64,000 bases of DNA from Enterococcus silesiacus (GCA_001465115.1 CP013614.1:1116001-1180000); one strand, 5' to 3'. Counted from the first letter of the stretch, positions 1-10,749 are shown. Notes: generated from the sequence alone by a model not told the origin. A program made the numbers and translations.

Positions 1-1470
1 CAGTTCGCTGGTTTTATGCTTATCATTTTTAGCAAGTCCAGCTATCGGAATATCTAAGCCTAATTGGTTATCCAAAACTTCTTTGGCTGCATCTATTTGC
101 CCTTTACCTCCATCGATCAAAATCAAATCAGGAAATGGCAGATTCTCTTTTAGCACTCGTGAATAGCGGCGATAAATCACTTCACGCATTGAAGCGTAAT
201 CATCTGGACCTTTAACTGTTTTGATTTTGTATTTACGGTATTCCTTCTTATCTGGACGGCCATCAATAAAAACAACCATTGCGGAAACTGGATCGGTTCC
301 CATGATATTCGAATTATCGAACGCTTCAATTCTTATAGGCGTGGGGATATTCATGGCATTCCCCAACTTCTCGACCGCTCCAATTGTGCGTTCTTGTTTT
401 CGTACAATTAAATCAAATTTTTCCTGTAGTGCAACCGTTGCATTTTTGCCAGCTAATTTGACTAATTTCTTTTTTTCTCCACGTTGTGGTTGCAACACCT
501 TAGTTGAAAGCATTGCTTCTACACTCGCAACGTCGATATTATCTGGAATCAAGACTTCTCTAGGAATAAAGTGTTCGTTTTCTTGGTAAAATTGCCCGAT
601 AAAGGTTAAAAAATCTTCTTCTTCTTCATTGTAAAAAGGAAAAATTGAAACATCTCTTTCAATTAATTTACCTTGACGGATAAAGAAGACCTGAACACAC
701 ATCCAGCCTTTATCAACAGCATAACCAAACACATCACGATCCACTAAGTCCGCGCTTGTCATTTTTTGACGGGTCATCACAGTTTCGATTGCTTTGATTT
801 GATCACGATATTCTGCAGCTTTTTCAAATTCCATGTTTTCCGCAGCTTCATTCATTTTTCTTTGTATCTCTTCTTGAATCACTGGATGGCCACCGTTTAG
901 AAAACTTTTGATTTCAGCGACCATCTTAGTGTAGGTTGATTTAGGAATATCAAAAACACATGGCGCTAAACATTGTCCCATATGATAATAAAGACAAACC
1001 TCTTTCGGTAATACTCGACATTTTCTAAGTGGAAACAGCCGATCAAGTAAACGTTTTGTTTCATTAGCCGCTCCCACATCAGGGTACGGACCAAAATATA
1101 GTGCTTTATCTTTTGAAACTTTTCTGGTAATCAATAATCGTGGATAATCTTCATTTGTTATTTTGATAAACGGATAACTTTTATCATCTTTCAACATGAT
1201 ATTATACTTAGGATTATTTTTATGAATCAAATTAATTTCCAACAGTAGCGCTTCAATGTTGGATTCTGTCACAATATATTCAAAATCTTCAATTTCGCTG
1301 ACTAGCCGTTCTGTTTTAGTATCATGGCTACCAGTAAAATAAGAACGTACACGGTTTTTTAATACTTTTGCTTTCCCAACGTAAATGATTGTACCATTTT
1401 TATCCTTCATCAAGTAACAACCAGGTTGATCAGGAAGCAATGCTAATTTATTTTTGATTCTTTCGTTCAT
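1..1470 (-). CDS. uvrC: UvrABC excinuclease subunit C (3'-truncated by window edge)
   Basis: Translating the minus strand from the ATG at 1468-1470 gives an open frame to base 1 with no stop. The N-terminus has the GIY-YIG nuclease pattern (GCYLMKD, then [18 protein letters not shown]). A cysteine-rich stretch follows (FPLRKCR, then [13 protein letters not shown]), then a UVR-type segment ([13 protein letters not shown]). The distal part contains the RNase H-like second nuclease region ([20 protein letters not shown]). UvrC makes both incisions around bulky lesions in nucleotide excision repair in the cytoplasm. AGGAAG precedes the ATG by four bases. About 490 of roughly 600 expected residues are present; the C-terminal helix-hairpin-helix region lies outside. 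It is downstream of trxA, a common Firmicutes order. Confidence 0.96.
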   Translation of the reverse strand, partial: MNERIKNKLALLPDQPGCYLMKDKNGTIIYVGKAKVLKNRVRSYFTGSHDTKTERLVSEIEDFEYIVTESNIEALLLEINLIHKNNPKYNIMLKDDKSYPFIKITNEDYPRLLITRKVSKDKALYFGPYPDVGAANETKRLLDRLFPLRKCRVLPKEVCLYYHMGQCLAPCVFDIPKSTYTKMVAEIKSFLNGGHPVIQEEIQRKMNEAAENMEFEKAAEYRDQIKAIETVMTRQKMTSADLVDRDVFGYAVDKGWMCVQVFFIRQGKLIERDVSIFPFYNEEEEDFLTFIGQFYQENEHFIPREVLIPDNIDVASVEAMLSTKVLQPQRGEKKKLVKLAGKNATVALQEKFDLIVRKQERTIGAVEKLGNAMNIPTPIRIEAFDNSNIMGTDPVSAMVVFIDGRPDKKEYRKYKIKTVKGPDDYASMREVIYRRYSRVLKENLPFPDLILIDGGKGQIDAAKEVLDNQLGLDIPIAGLAKNDKHKTSEL

Positions 1471-1530
1471 AATACTTCCTTTCTAATCCATTGATAAAAC
1501 ATATTATACCATTTTCTTGATGCTTAGACA

Positions 1531-1562
1531 TAAAAAATAGGATGAAGAACTTCTCCATCCTA
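1531..1562 (-). terminator. Rho-independent terminator of trxA
   Basis: On the minus strand a stem AGGATGGAGAAG paired with CTTCATCCT-type bases is followed by a run of T. It lies ten bases after the trxA stop and before uvrC, so uvrC probably has its own promoter or depends on read-through. Confidence 0.8.
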
Positions 1563-1571
1563 CCTTTAATT

Positions 1572-1886
1572 TTACAAATATTTGTCGATCATTGCACGTA
1601 ATTGTTCTTTTGAATGAACACCTACTGCTTTTTCTACAACTTCTCCGTCTTTTTTCAAGAGCAATGTTGGAATACTCATAATGCCAAATGAAGCTGGAGT
1701 TTCTGGATTTTCATCAACATCCATCTTCGCAATTTTAACTTCACTTTCATCATATTCTTCACTTAATTGTTCTAAAATCGGTGATTGCATACGACAAGGA
1801 CCACACCAAGTCGCCCAAAAATCAATCAATACAAGACCGTTATCTGTTTCAGTTGAAAAATCTTTATCAGTAATTACTTGTGTCAT
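1572..1886 (-). CDS. trxA: Thioredoxin
   Basis: A 104-residue protein of normal thioredoxin length. The active site WCGPC is at residues 27-31 within FWATWCGPCRMQSP, and the conserved cis-proline is Pro73 in SIPTLLL. It reduces disulfides in cytoplasmic proteins such as ribonucleotide reductase, and is recycled by thioredoxin reductase, which is not in this window. AGGAGG lies eight bases before the ATG. One copy of the structured repeat described at 1909-2020 ends 22 bases upstream of the start codon, so it would be in the 5' untranslated region if transcription starts further upstream. mutS2 lies beyond the repeat. Confidence 0.97.
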   Translation of the reverse strand: MTQVITDKDFSTETDNGLVLIDFWATWCGPCRMQSPILEQLSEEYDESEVKIAKMDVDENPETPASFGIMSIPTLLLKKDGEVVEKAVGVHSKEQLRAMIDKYL

Positions 1887-1908
1887 ATTATAGACCTCCT
1901 ACTTATTA

Positions 1909-2020
1909 AAGCTGAACAGGCTCGCCCAGCCTTGACAGAAAAATAGGAAAAAATTGATTGAGCTACTTTTTGTCTCACTCCATTTTTATCTTTTTTCCGA
2001 AAGGTTAGCCTGTGAAGCTT
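1909..2020. repeat. Structured intergenic repeat, copy 1 (trxA leader)
   Basis: First of six related ~110-bp elements. Nested arms on the + strand: AAGCT with AGCTT, ACAGGCT with AGCCTGT, AGCCTT with AAGGTT (one G-U), GGAAAAA with TTTTTTCC, and a central TGAG...CTCA hairpin. It fills the trxA-mutS2 intergenic space and ends 22 bases before the trxA ATG. Origin and function are not recognised. Confidence 0.85.
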
Positions 2021-2095
2021 GATGATGATTTCTAAACCAATTATAACACTCGTTTACTTATCCGACTAGTTTCCTGCTTACTAAAGGTAAGCATC

Positions 2096-4462
2096 CTATT
2101 TAAATTTCACGATCGTTGCTCCATTACCACCTTGATTTCCTGGAGCAAATTCATAACTGCTCACACTACGATGATTCTTTAAATAATCCGTAATCCCAGT
2201 GCGTAAAGCCCCGGTTCCCTTACCGTGTACAATCGTTACTTGAGGATAACCGGCTAAGATTGCAGCATCTAAATACTGATCAACTTCGGCCAACGCTTCT
2301 TCATAACGCTTCCCGCGTAAATCTAATTGGTTCGCTACGTGGCTAGTTTCACTTGAACGAATAGCCGTCACTCTTTGTGTCGGTTCTTTTTCTGGTGCAA
2401 CGGGTGTCATATCACTTTCGTCAACAGACATTTTTAAAATCCCCAACTGCACTTGCCATTCATGATCGCTGGATTTACGGATCAAGGTTCCACGTTGTCC
2501 AAAGGTATTAACGATGACTTCATCACCTGATTTTAGTTTCTTTTGTTCTTTCGCTTTTTTCAAGACTTTATTTTTTTCTAAATGCGTTTCTTCCTGATGA
2601 AGTTTGGAAAGCTTAGACTTGGCATCAATCAACTGATGCTCTTTCACACCACCTTGATTTCCACCTGTCAACTGCATTTTGCGAATGTCAGAGATAATGC
2701 CACTGGCTTCTTCTTCTGCTTGGGAGACAAGTTCATTGGCTTTTTGACGTGCTTTTGCCATTTCTTTTTCTCGTTCATCAAAAAAGTATCCGTAAGCTTC
2801 TTTTAGTTCGCTATGCAGTCGTTTTGCCTCATCTACATAATGACGAACTTCTAAATATTCCGTTTCTGCCATTTTACGACGATTTTCTAAATCAGCAATC
2901 ATTTCATTGAGATCTTGGCTTTCGCCATCCATGATGTGTTTTGCTTCATCGATGATCGTGGTATCTAAACCTAGACGCTTAGAGATTTCAAAAGCATTAC
3001 TGCGTCCTGGAACGCCAATCAATAAACGATAGGTCGGACTCAAGGTATCTACATCAAATTCCATACTGGCATTAATAGTACCAGCACGATTGTACCCGTA
3101 TACTTTTAATTCTGGATAATGAGTTGTAGCCATTACATATGCACTTTTACTACCTAACGCATCTAAAATCGAAATAGCTAAAGCAGCACCTTCTTGTGGA
3201 TCCGTTCCGGCACCTAGCTCATCAAACAGCACTAAACTGTGACGATCAACTTTCTTTAGCACATCAACAATATTTGTCATATGGGACGAGAAAGTACTTA
3301 AACTTTGTTCGATCGACTGCTCATCGCCTATATCAGCAAAAACCTCATCGAAAATACCCATGCGGCTTTCTTCACCAGCTGGGATGGGTAAACCTGATTG
3401 TCCCATCAATTGAAGTAACCCTAATGTTTTAAGTGTGATGGTCTTACCACCAGTATTTGGTCCTGTGATCACAATTGCTTGATATTCTTGACCAATAGTG
3501 ATGTCATTTGGAACAGCTTTCTCTTGATCAAGTAATGGGTGTCTAGCTTGTTTGAAGTAAATATGATTCTCTTCACTAATTTCAGGCACCACTGCCTTTA
3601 TTTCTTTACCAAAACGAGCTTTAGCATTGATAAAATCCAATTTACCTATGACATAAGCATTATGCATGATATCGTTTCGATGAGGAACCAACTCAGCTGA
3701 TAATTCAGACAAAATCCGCTCAATTTCATTGCGTTCGGCAATTTGATGCTGACGGAGACGATTATTTAAATCGACGATTTGTTTGGGTTCAACGAATAAC
3801 GTTTGCCCTGAAGAACTTTGATCGTGCACTACTCCGCCAAAGACACTCTTGTATTCTTGCTTAACAGGAATAACATATCGTTCGTTTCTCATCGTCACGA
3901 TTGCATCACTTAAATATTTAGCATTTTTCCCTCTGACAATGCCATCTAATTGTTCGCGAATCGTTTGTTCACTTTTACGAATATTGTTTCGTATGATTTT
4001 TAGTTCTGGTGAGGCTTCGTCTGTCACGCGTCCATCTTCATCGATCGACTCTTTCAAACGACGACTCAATTCTGGCAACACAATTAATTGATCGATCCAA
4101 GAATAAAGTCTTAAGAGTTCGATTTCACTATCTTGCAGATCATTGAAAAAGCGAATGATTTCAGAAGTTGTTGACAGTACGCGTCCCACATGTGCTAATT
4201 CAAGACCATTTAAGTCGGCACCGATCTCGATTCTTTTCATATGAGGACGAATATTCTCTAACTTAGGAATCGGGATTCCGCCGCGTAAACGTTGGATTTT
4301 CAATCCATCTTCCGTTTCTTGTAGCCACGCTTGGATACTTGTTGCATCATTTATAGGAACTAAGTGTTCGATCTCTTCCAAGCCTTGTGCTGTAACCACA
4401 TATTGAGAAATCAGCTGTTTGACTTTATCAAAACCTAACGTTGTTAAAATTCGTGTGTTCAT
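2096..4462 (-). CDS. mutS2: Endonuclease MutS2 / ribosome-collision rescue ATPase
   Basis: A MutS-family ATPase with Walker A GPNTGGKT near residue 330, MutS-type motifs behind it (DELGAGTDPQEGAAL; ATTHYPELK), a long charged coiled-coil region, a KOW-like part and a C-terminal Smr domain (LDLRGKRYEEAL, then IVHGKGTGALR). MutS2 proteins suppress recombination or, as shown in Bacillus, split collided ribosomes. The start is taken at 4462 (788 residues) because AGAAGGTG sits just upstream. An in-frame ATG at 4507 would add 15 residues with no better ribosome site. It follows cvpA closely and is likely co-transcribed with zapA-cvpA. Confidence 0.95.
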   Translation of the reverse strand: MNTRILTTLGFDKVKQLISQYVVTAQGLEEIEHLVPINDATSIQAWLQETEDGLKIQRLRGGIPIPKLENIRPHMKRIEIGADLNGLELAHVGRVLSTTSEIIRFFNDLQDSEIELLRLYSWIDQLIVLPELSRRLKESIDEDGRVTDEASPELKIIRNNIRKSEQTIREQLDGIVRGKNAKYLSDAIVTMRNERYVIPVKQEYKSVFGGVVHDQSSSGQTLFVEPKQIVDLNNRLRQHQIAERNEIERILSELSAELVPHRNDIMHNAYVIGKLDFINAKARFGKEIKAVVPEISEENHIYFKQARHPLLDQEKAVPNDITIGQEYQAIVITGPNTGGKTITLKTLGLLQLMGQSGLPIPAGEESRMGIFDEVFADIGDEQSIEQSLSTFSSHMTNIVDVLKKVDRHSLVLFDELGAGTDPQEGAALAISILDALGSKSAYVMATTHYPELKVYGYNRAGTINASMEFDVDTLSPTYRLLIGVPGRSNAFEISKRLGLDTTIIDEAKHIMDGESQDLNEMIADLENRRKMAETEYLEVRHYVDEAKRLHSELKEAYGYFFDEREKEMAKARQKANELVSQAEEEASGIISDIRKMQLTGGNQGGVKEHQLIDAKSKLSKLHQEETHLEKNKVLKKAKEQKKLKSGDEVIVNTFGQRGTLIRKSSDHEWQVQLGILKMSVDESDMTPVAPEKEPTQRVTAIRSSETSHVANQLDLRGKRYEEALAEVDQYLDAAILAGYPQVTIVHGKGTGALRTGITDYLKNHRSVSSYEFAPGNQGGNGATIVKFK

Positions 4463-4519
4463 TTTTTCACCTTCTGTTCTTGTAATACTTGATAGGATAT
4501 AATCCATTAGAAAATAGCC

Positions 4520-5068
4520 TTATTTAATCATCTGTTCAATCCACAAATGATAGATTTGTTTTGAGAAAATAGGTGTATCTTTGATGATATATCTTGCAAA
4601 GCCGCTATTTTTAAATTGATTTTGAACAGCGTCAACTGGTAACATCGATAACGTGCTCAATACTAAAAAGATGCCTATATACATCACTATCAAACTAATT
4701 AATCCACCAGCTAACCAATTTGCTTGCTTTAAAACAGGTACAAAAACCAGACCGTGAGCAAAAATCGCCAAAAATCGGACAACTAGCCAGCCTACTATTA
4801 AAATAAGTAAAAAGGCTATAGCACCATAAAAAGCTTGATCCAAATCAAGTGTAAGCTCCTGATTGAAAAAGACCAATTTAGTATCAGCTGTTGGTGAAGG
4901 ATACGGAATGTATAACTCCAGATGAGAGGCTAAACTCTTATAATACGTTCTAGCTATAAAATAGGTACAAAAATAACCAACTGTATATAAAACTTGTAGA
5001 ATTAGTCCGCGTCTAGCGCCTGTATAAAAGCCAATGGCTAATAGTAGTAAAATGAGTAATGTTAACAT
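4520..5068 (-). CDS. CvpA family membrane protein
   Basis: A 182-residue protein with about four hydrophobic segments. It begins MLTLLILLLLAIGFYTGARRG, which fits the short helix and GxxxGxxRG pattern of CvpA/colicin V production family proteins. The Firmicutes members are uncharacterised inner-membrane proteins; the name comes from E. coli CvpA. It lies 17 bases after zapA and 57 bases before the chosen mutS2 start. The order zapA-cvpA-mutS2 is widespread in Firmicutes, which supports the assignment more than any single residue does. Function unknown. Confidence 0.85.
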   Translation of the reverse strand: MLTLLILLLLAIGFYTGARRGLILQVLYTVGYFCTYFIARTYYKSLASHLELYIPYPSPTADTKLVFFNQELTLDLDQAFYGAIAFLLILIVGWLVVRFLAIFAHGLVFVPVLKQANWLAGGLISLIVMYIGIFLVLSTLSMLPVDAVQNQFKNSGFARYIIKDTPIFSKQIYHLWIEQMIK

Positions 5069-5085
5069 CCTGTCATCCTCTCAGA

Positions 5086-5529
5086 TTATTGGTCTTGAGT
5101 GCTTTTACTCTGAATCTGTTGTTTGCGATTTTCGTTTAAGATTTGCTGAGCTTCCATATGGTTATGGATTTCGACATCTTCTTGACCATTCTTTTTCAGC
5201 ACGCCTCTTGCTTCCTCTTCGATTGCTTCAATTCGCTTGATGCGGTTTTCAAGTTCAGCCAATCTGATTGTCCGTTTTTTCAGTTCAGCCACTTCTTGTT
5301 CTAAATTAAGCACTTTTTCTTGTTTTTTAAGCTGATCAGAAATAGCATTGATTGCTAATAAAACAGATGCTTGTTCATCATTCGTTTGTGGTGAAATATG
5401 TTTTAATTCAGCTAATTGTTCATTGACTAATTTTGTCACCAAATCCATATGTTGTTTGCTTTCTTGTCCGATAATCGTATACGTATGATCGGCAATCACA
5501 GCTTTATATCTTGTCTTTTCTTTAACCAT
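5086..5529 (-). CDS. zapA: Cell division protein ZapA
   Basis: A 147-residue protein with the ZapA pattern: a short beta-rich N-terminus (KTRYKAVIADHTYTIIGQES), a helix with HMDLVTKLVNEQLAEL, then a long heptad-rich coiled coil from about residue 60 (KKQEKVLNLEQEVAELKKR). ZapA binds FtsZ and promotes bundling of protofilaments at the division site. It is longer than the ~85-100 residues of many ZapA proteins because of the extended charged C-terminal tail. AGGGGA precedes the ATG. It is the first gene of a likely zapA-cvpA-mutS2 operon. Confidence 0.9.
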   Translation of the reverse strand: MVKEKTRYKAVIADHTYTIIGQESKQHMDLVTKLVNEQLAELKHISPQTNDEQASVLLAINAISDQLKKQEKVLNLEQEVAELKKRTIRLAELENRIKRIEAIEEEARGVLKKNGQEDVEIHNHMEAQQILNENRKQQIQSKSTQDQ

Positions 5530-5726
5530 GATGGTGTCCCCTCCTATAATAATCCATTATGTTATTGTACCATGAAAATCATAGTCTGTGTTTTTTCAAA
5601 TAACCCTTTCTTATTATATGCTACTAAACCGAAAAATTAAAGGTTTAGTGTTATTATTACAACTTTTATTAGATTTTTGTTCCTGCTCTTAACTTAAAGA
5701 ACCTACTATAAAAAAATTAAACAAAT

Positions 5727-5765
5727 GGATCTGGTGCATAACCTTTCAAGTTATGTACCAGATCC
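5727..5765 (-). terminator. polC terminator; rest of 5530-5846 has no gene
   Basis: A near-perfect stem pairs GGATCTGGT(A/G)CATAAC with GTTATGTACCAGATCC around a seven-base loop. On the minus strand it is followed by a T-rich tract and lies about 80 bases after the polC stop. It can also form on the + strand. The remaining bases of the 317-base gap are AT-rich and must contain the zapA promoter; I see no other feature. Confidence 0.8.
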
Positions 5766-5846
5766 ATACAATTAAATAAATGTTCGACAAAAATTTATGC
5801 CTCATTTATTTGTCAAAATTAAACATTTTTGATTATTTCATTCCTT

Positions 5847-8800
5847 TTAAAGCATATCAAACAATGACAGTTGATTTTCATCAGGTAAGTCTTTCAAAAC
5901 ACCATTTTCAGTCATATACTCAATCAATGTTTTTGAAACTTTACCGCGACTAGCAAGATCTTCCTTAGACAAGAACGGTTCTGCTCTGGCTTCAACGATT
6001 GATTTAGCCACGTTGAGACCTAGACTGGGAACAGCTCTAAACGGAGCAATCAACGTGTCACCATCAATTACAAAATTTTCTGCATCCGATTTATACAAAT
6101 CGATCATACCGAATTTAAAGCCTCGCTCGATCATTTCATTCGCAAGTTCCAAAACAGTCAACAGATTTTTTTCTTTAGTCGAAGCTTCCAGACCTTTATC
6201 CTGAATCTCTTTCATACGCGCTTTCACCGCTTCTTTTCCTTGTGACATCGCAACTAAATCAAAGTCATCTGCACGGACAGAAAAGTATGCGCAGTAATAA
6301 AGAATTGGAAAATACACTTTAAAGTAGGCAACTCGCAAAGCCATTAAAACGTAAGCTGCCGCATGGGCTTTCGGGAACATATATTTTATTTTTGAACAAG
6401 AATCGATATACCAATCTGGCACATTATTCTCTTTCATCGCTGTCAAATATTCATCTCTTAACTCATCAGGAATTTTATTCCAAAGTCCTTTTCGCACTGT
6501 TTCCATGATTTTAAATGCCATACCACTATCAAGTCCAGCATGAATCAAGTAAACCATGATATCATCCCGACAACCAATCACTTCAGCAAGATTGGCTTCT
6601 CCTCGACGAATCAATTCTTCCGCATTACCCAGCCAAACATCCGTACCATGAGACAGCCCTGATATTTGCAATAACTCAGCAAAGGTCGACGGATGTGTCT
6701 CTTCCAACATGCCTCGGACAAAACGTGTACCAAACTCTGGAATCCCCAATGTTCCAGTCTTAGAATATATTTGTTCTGGTGTTACACCTAGAACTTCAGG
6801 ACCTGCGAAAATCCTCATCATCTCAGAATCATCAGTGGGAATGGTTTTGGGATCAATTCCTGATAAATCTTGCAACATCCGAATAACAGTTGGGTCATCA
6901 TGCCCTAGGATATCAAGTTTTAAAATATTATCATGAATTGAATGGAAATCAAAGTGAGTCGTTTTCCATTCAGAATTTTGATCATCCGCCGGATATTGGA
7001 TCGGAGTAAAATCATAAACATCCATATAATCAGGAATAACGATGATTCCTCCGGGATGCTGACCGGTCGTCCGCTTCACACCAGTCGAACCTTTGGCTAA
7101 ACGATCCACCTCAGCTCCTCTAAAATGAAGATTGTGATCGCGCTCATACCCCTTTACATAACCGTAAGCCGTTTTATCTGCGACTGTACCAATTGTTCCT
7201 GCACGATAGACATACTCCTCACCAAACAAGACTTTCGTATAGTTATGGGCTTCTGCTTGATAATCACCAGAGAAATTCAAATCAATATCAGGTACTTTAT
7301 CGCCATGGAAACCTAAAAAGGTTTCAAAAGGAATATCGTGACCATCTTTAAATAAACGCTGACCACAATTTGGGCAATTCTTCTCAGGCATATCAAAACC
7401 TGAACCGTATGATCCATCTTCAAAAAACTCAGAATGCTTGCAATTAATGCAATGGTAATGCGGTGCCAACGGATTAACCTCAGTAATCCCGGTCATTGTA
7501 GCTACAAAACTTGAACCTACAGAACCCCTGGAACCAACTAAATAGCCATCCTCCATACTTTTATGCACTAATTTTTGCGAAATCAAATAGATAACCGAAA
7601 AGCCATTTCCGATAATACTATCCAATTCTTTTTTCAATCGTTTCTCAACTATATCTGGTAATGGATCACCATAAAGTTCTTTGGCACGAGTGTAGCTTAA
7701 ATTTCTGATTTCATCTTCTGAACCAGGAATTTTCGGCGTATATAGATCATCTTTAACAGGCGTGATTTCCTCACACATATCAGCAATTGCATTAGGGTTT
7801 TCCACAACAAGCCGATGAGCCGTTTCTTCGCCTAAAAACTGAAAGGCTGTTAACATTTCGTCTGTTGTTCTAAAGTGAACTTCAGGCAGGCTGTGGCGAT
7901 TCAATGGATTAGCTCCACCCATCGACCCTACCAAAATTTTCCGATAGATGCTATCTTCTTCGTTTAAATAGTGAACGTTTCCGGTTGCGACTACTGGTTT
8001 TTCCAGCTCATCTCCGATTTTCACTAGATTTGCGATGATTTCTTCTAAGTCGGCTTCACTTTTCACCAATTCTTGTTCCAACAATGGTGCATAGACCGCT
8101 TTTGGCATGACTTCAATATAATCATAAAACTTCGCTCGATTTTTTGCCTCTTCTACACCTTTTTGCATCATCGCTTCAAAAATCTCACCACTTGAACAGG
8201 CCGACCCAATAATCAAACCCTCACGCAATTTATTTAGTTGAGAGCGTGGAATTCTGGGGATTCTGAAAAAATAATTGATATTCGACATTGAAATCAGCTT
8301 AAAGAGATTTTTCAAGCCAGCTTGAGTCGTTGCCAAAATAGTTGCATGAAACGGTCTCGCACGCTTGTATGAATCCCCTTCGCCAATGTGCATGTTCAAT
8401 TCATCATGATAGTTCATATTATGATTTTCTTTTGCGTCTTTCAAAAAGATCCAACATAAATGCCCAGTTGATTCAGAATCATAAATTGCTCGGTGATGTT
8501 GCTCCAAGTTAACACCGAATTTTTTAGATAAGGTATTTAGTCGATGACTCTTGAACGTTGGATTTAAATAACGAGATAATTCCAATGTATCGATTACTGG
8601 ATTTTCAGCTTCTGGAATGTCATATTTTCCATAGCTAGTATTTAAGAAACCCATATCAAAGGAAGCATTGTGCGCAACTAAAATCGTATCTTCAGAAAAC
8701 TCTCTAAACAAGCGTAATACTTCTTCTTCTGATTTAGATCCGCGAACCATCTCATCTGTGATCCCCGTCAAGTTGATTGTTGTTTGAGATAAGGGATGAC

Positions 8801-10199
8801 CTGGATCGATGAATTCTTCGAAGGTCTCAATAATATTTCCTTTGTGCATTTTAACAGCAGCCAGTTCAATGATCGTATCATATACAGCTGATAACCCCGT
8901 TGTTTCCACGTCAAATACTACATAAGTCGCTTCACTTAATTCGATATGCGCTTCATTATACGCAATTGGCACACCATCATCTACGACATTGGCTTCTACA
9001 CCATATAAAATCTTGACTCCTGCTTTTTTTCCAGCACTATGCGCATCGGGAAATCCTTGTGCTCCGCCATGATCAGTGATAGCAATGGCTTTGTGGCCCC
9101 ATTTTCCAGCTTGAGCAACGTAGTCAGCAACGTTGTTTGTCGCATCCATTGTACTCATATTGCTGTGTAAATGTAGCTCTACACGCTTATCCCCTTCTGG
9201 CGCATAATCTTTACGCGGCGCATGTTTGACTTCCATCAAATCTTGACAGTTCATCACTAAATCACGCATGAATGTATCTTCTTGGATGCTGCCGCGAACA
9301 CGAATCCAGCTATGTTTTTGAATCGCATCGAACACTTGCTCGTCTTTTTCTCCGTTTGAGAATTTTTTTACGATAAAAGATGACGTATAATCCGTAATCT
9401 TCAAAATTAAAATTTTTCGTTTGGAACGTAATTCCCGCACTTCTACATCAAAAACGAAGCCTTCAATTGTCACTCGACGTTCTTCTTCTAAGATATCCCC
9501 CATTGCCATGATCGGTTCATCATTTGGAATATTACGGCCAAGGCGGATGGGACCTTCAAGTGCCGGACCTTGCTGTTGCTGTTGTTTTTTCTTTTGTTCA
9601 TGTTTAATGAGCGATTCTGCTGCTTGTTGCTGGAAAGCCGCATCTTGTTCTTGCTTACGTTCTTCAAACAGTGCCAATACTCGTTTTGCTTGCTGTTCAT
9701 CCATTTTAGGTTCGATATGGAATTTTTGAAAGCCATAATTGATATATAGATCTTCAATAATCGGTAAATACTGTTGTTTCAAATAAGGAATAACCGCTTC
9801 GTTATCAACCGGTAAAATAATTTTTTTATCTTCAATAATTGGCGTTTGCGTTTTGATCACGCGTTGAACTAGCGGAGTATCACACTGACTATTCAATAGT
9901 GCTAGTTGCCAATAATCGGTCAATTGTTCTTCTGTAAATTCACTTTTGTCAGCTGATATTTTTACAGTCACACCAGCGATTTGCTGAAAAGAAAGCTCCA
10001 ATTGCTGAATAAATGACTGATAAAGCATCACAGGCAAAATCTCAGTGAAACCTAAATGAAATTCCCATAAACGGCTTTGTTGATGCACCACTACTTTGTC
10101 AATTCTTCCTTGTTGAATGAGCGGATGCTGCCGCTCTTGTTCATTTAATTGAATTTGATCGATCAACTTTGCAAATAATTCTTGTGCCTTCTCTGCCAC
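5847..10199 (-). CDS. polC: DNA polymerase III PolC-type, alpha subunit with proofreading exonuclease
   Basis: A 1450-residue Gram-positive replicative polymerase of normal length. In order: an N-terminal domain and Gln-rich linker (about 190-215), an OB fold, a PHP domain ([27 protein letters not shown]), an inserted 3'-5' exonuclease starting FDVETTGL with the downstream HNASFDMGF motif, a Cys4 zinc site (CINC...CPNCG) and the polymerase core ([13 protein letters not shown]). It replicates the chromosome with DnaE and the beta clamp. The start codon is GTG, preceded by GGAGG with an eight-base spacer. Three tandem structured repeats begin 21 bases upstream of it. Confidence 0.98.
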   Translation of the reverse strand: MAEKAQELFAKLIDQIQLNEQERQHPLIQQGRIDKVVVHQQSRLWEFHLGFTEILPVMLYQSFIQQLELSFQQIAGVTVKISADKSEFTEEQLTDYWQLALLNSQCDTPLVQRVIKTQTPIIEDKKIILPVDNEAVIPYLKQQYLPIIEDLYINYGFQKFHIEPKMDEQQAKRVLALFEERKQEQDAAFQQQAAESLIKHEQKKKQQQQQGPALEGPIRLGRNIPNDEPIMAMGDILEEERRVTIEGFVFDVEVRELRSKRKILILKITDYTSSFIVKKFSNGEKDEQVFDAIQKHSWIRVRGSIQEDTFMRDLVMNCQDLMEVKHAPRKDYAPEGDKRVELHLHSNMSTMDATNNVADYVAQAGKWGHKAIAITDHGGAQGFPDAHSAGKKAGVKILYGVEANVVDDGVPIAYNEAHIELSEATYVVFDVETTGLSAVYDTIIELAAVKMHKGNIIETFEEFIDPGHPLSQTTINLTGITDEMVRGSKSEEEVLRLFREFSEDTILVAHNASFDMGFLNTSYGKYDIPEAENPVIDTLELSRYLNPTFKSHRLNTLSKKFGVNLEQHHRAIYDSESTGHLCWIFLKDAKENHNMNYHDELNMHIGEGDSYKRARPFHATILATTQAGLKNLFKLISMSNINYFFRIPRIPRSQLNKLREGLIIGSACSSGEIFEAMMQKGVEEAKNRAKFYDYIEVMPKAVYAPLLEQELVKSEADLEEIIANLVKIGDELEKPVVATGNVHYLNEEDSIYRKILVGSMGGANPLNRHSLPEVHFRTTDEMLTAFQFLGEETAHRLVVENPNAIADMCEEITPVKDDLYTPKIPGSEDEIRNLSYTRAKELYGDPLPDIVEKRLKKELDSIIGNGFSVIYLISQKLVHKSMEDGYLVGSRGSVGSSFVATMTGITEVNPLAPHYHCINCKHSEFFEDGSYGSGFDMPEKNCPNCGQRLFKDGHDIPFETFLGFHGDKVPDIDLNFSGDYQAEAHNYTKVLFGEEYVYRAGTIGTVADKTAYGYVKGYERDHNLHFRGAEVDRLAKGSTGVKRTTGQHPGGIIVIPDYMDVYDFTPIQYPADDQNSEWKTTHFDFHSIHDNILKLDILGHDDPTVIRMLQDLSGIDPKTIPTDDSEMMRIFAGPEVLGVTPEQIYSKTGTLGIPEFGTRFVRGMLEETHPSTFAELLQISGLSHGTDVWLGNAEELIRRGEANLAEVIGCRDDIMVYLIHAGLDSGMAFKIMETVRKGLWNKIPDELRDEYLTAMKENNVPDWYIDSCSKIKYMFPKAHAAAYVLMALRVAYFKVYFPILYYCAYFSVRADDFDLVAMSQGKEAVKARMKEIQDKGLEASTKEKNLLTVLELANEMIERGFKFGMIDLYKSDAENFVIDGDTLIAPFRAVPSLGLNVAKSIVEARAEPFLSKEDLASRGKVSKTLIEYMTENGVLKDLPDENQLSLFDML

Positions 10200-10220
10200 T
10201 AAATGAACCTCCTTATAATA

Positions 10221-10332
10221 AAAGCGGAACAGGCTCGTTCAGCCTTGACTGAAAAATAGGAAAAAACAACTGAGGTGTTCTTTACCTCATTTATTTTTTA
10301 TCTTTTTTCCGAAAGGCTAGCCTGTAGAGCTA
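10221..10332. repeat. Structured intergenic repeat, copy 2 (polC leader)
   Basis: Outer arms ACAGGCT and AGCCTGT, inner arms AGCCTT and AAGGCT, GGAAAAA and TTTTTTCC, and a central TGAGGT...ACCTCA hairpin. The element ends 21 bases before the polC GTG. It is the first of three copies repeated at exactly 120 bp. Confidence 0.88.
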
Positions 10333-10340
10333 GATAAATA

Positions 10341-10451
10341 AAAGCGGAACAGGCTCGTTCAGCCTTGACTGAAAAATAGGAAAATAGAACTGAGGCGTTC
10401 TTTGCTTCATTTTTATTTTATCTTTTTTCCGAAAGGCTAGCCTGTAGAGCT
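10341..10451. repeat. Structured intergenic repeat, copy 3
   Basis: Nearly identical to copy 2 in the arms. The central hairpin is changed (TGAGGCG...TGCTTCA) and still pairs through a G-U. Confidence 0.88.
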
Positions 10452-10460
10452 AGATAGATA

Positions 10461-10571
10461 AAAGCGGAATGAGCTCGTTTAGTTCTGACTGAAAAATAGG
10501 AAAAATTAACTGTGGCGTTTTTGCCACTTTTAATTTTTATCTTTTTTCCGAAGAACTAGCTCATGCAACTC
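10461..10571. repeat. Structured intergenic repeat, copy 4 with compensatory changes
   Basis: Same spacing and core (TGACTGAAAAATAGGAAAA; TTATCTTTTTTCCGA), but the arms differ in pairs. ATGAGCT faces AGCTCAT where copies 2 and 3 have ACAGGCT and AGCCTGT. AGTTCT faces AGAACT where they have AGCCTT and AAGGCT. The central stem is GTGGC...GCCAC. Pairing is kept although sequence is not. Confidence 0.88.
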
Positions 10572-10619
10572 AATATAGTCAAAATCCACCAGTTTTTAAC
10601 TGGATATCTTGATAAGAAA

Positions 10620-10650
10620 GAGGCCCTTAGACATTTCTGTCAAGTGCCTC
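10620..10650 (-). terminator. Hairpin downstream of proS (second)
   Basis: A stem GAGGC..CTT.GACA with TGTC.AAG..GCCTC around TTTC, followed on the minus strand by TTTCTTAT. Together with the hairpin at 10750-10782 it occupies the proS-polC gap. The rest of that 596-base gap is the three repeat copies and unassigned AT-rich sequence. Confidence 0.5.
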
Positions 10651-10749
10651 GCCACAGTTAAGTATACTATTTTTTCTTCCGAAATACAATGTAAACAAGA
10701 AGTGAGCTGATAGCATTAATTCGATGCAGTAACAATCAAAGAAAACAAA

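Noticed and set aside
9421..9729. Cysteine-rich open frame on the + strand opposite polC
   Set aside because: It is the antisense of the Gln/Lys-rich linker of PolC; the cysteine run arises from CAA/CAG codons read backwards. No ribosome site.
10221..10571. Three consecutive riboswitches or T-boxes before polC
   Set aside because: No T-box sequence (GGGTGGAACCGCG) or known aptamer core is present, and the same element occurs before unrelated genes (trxA, tsf).
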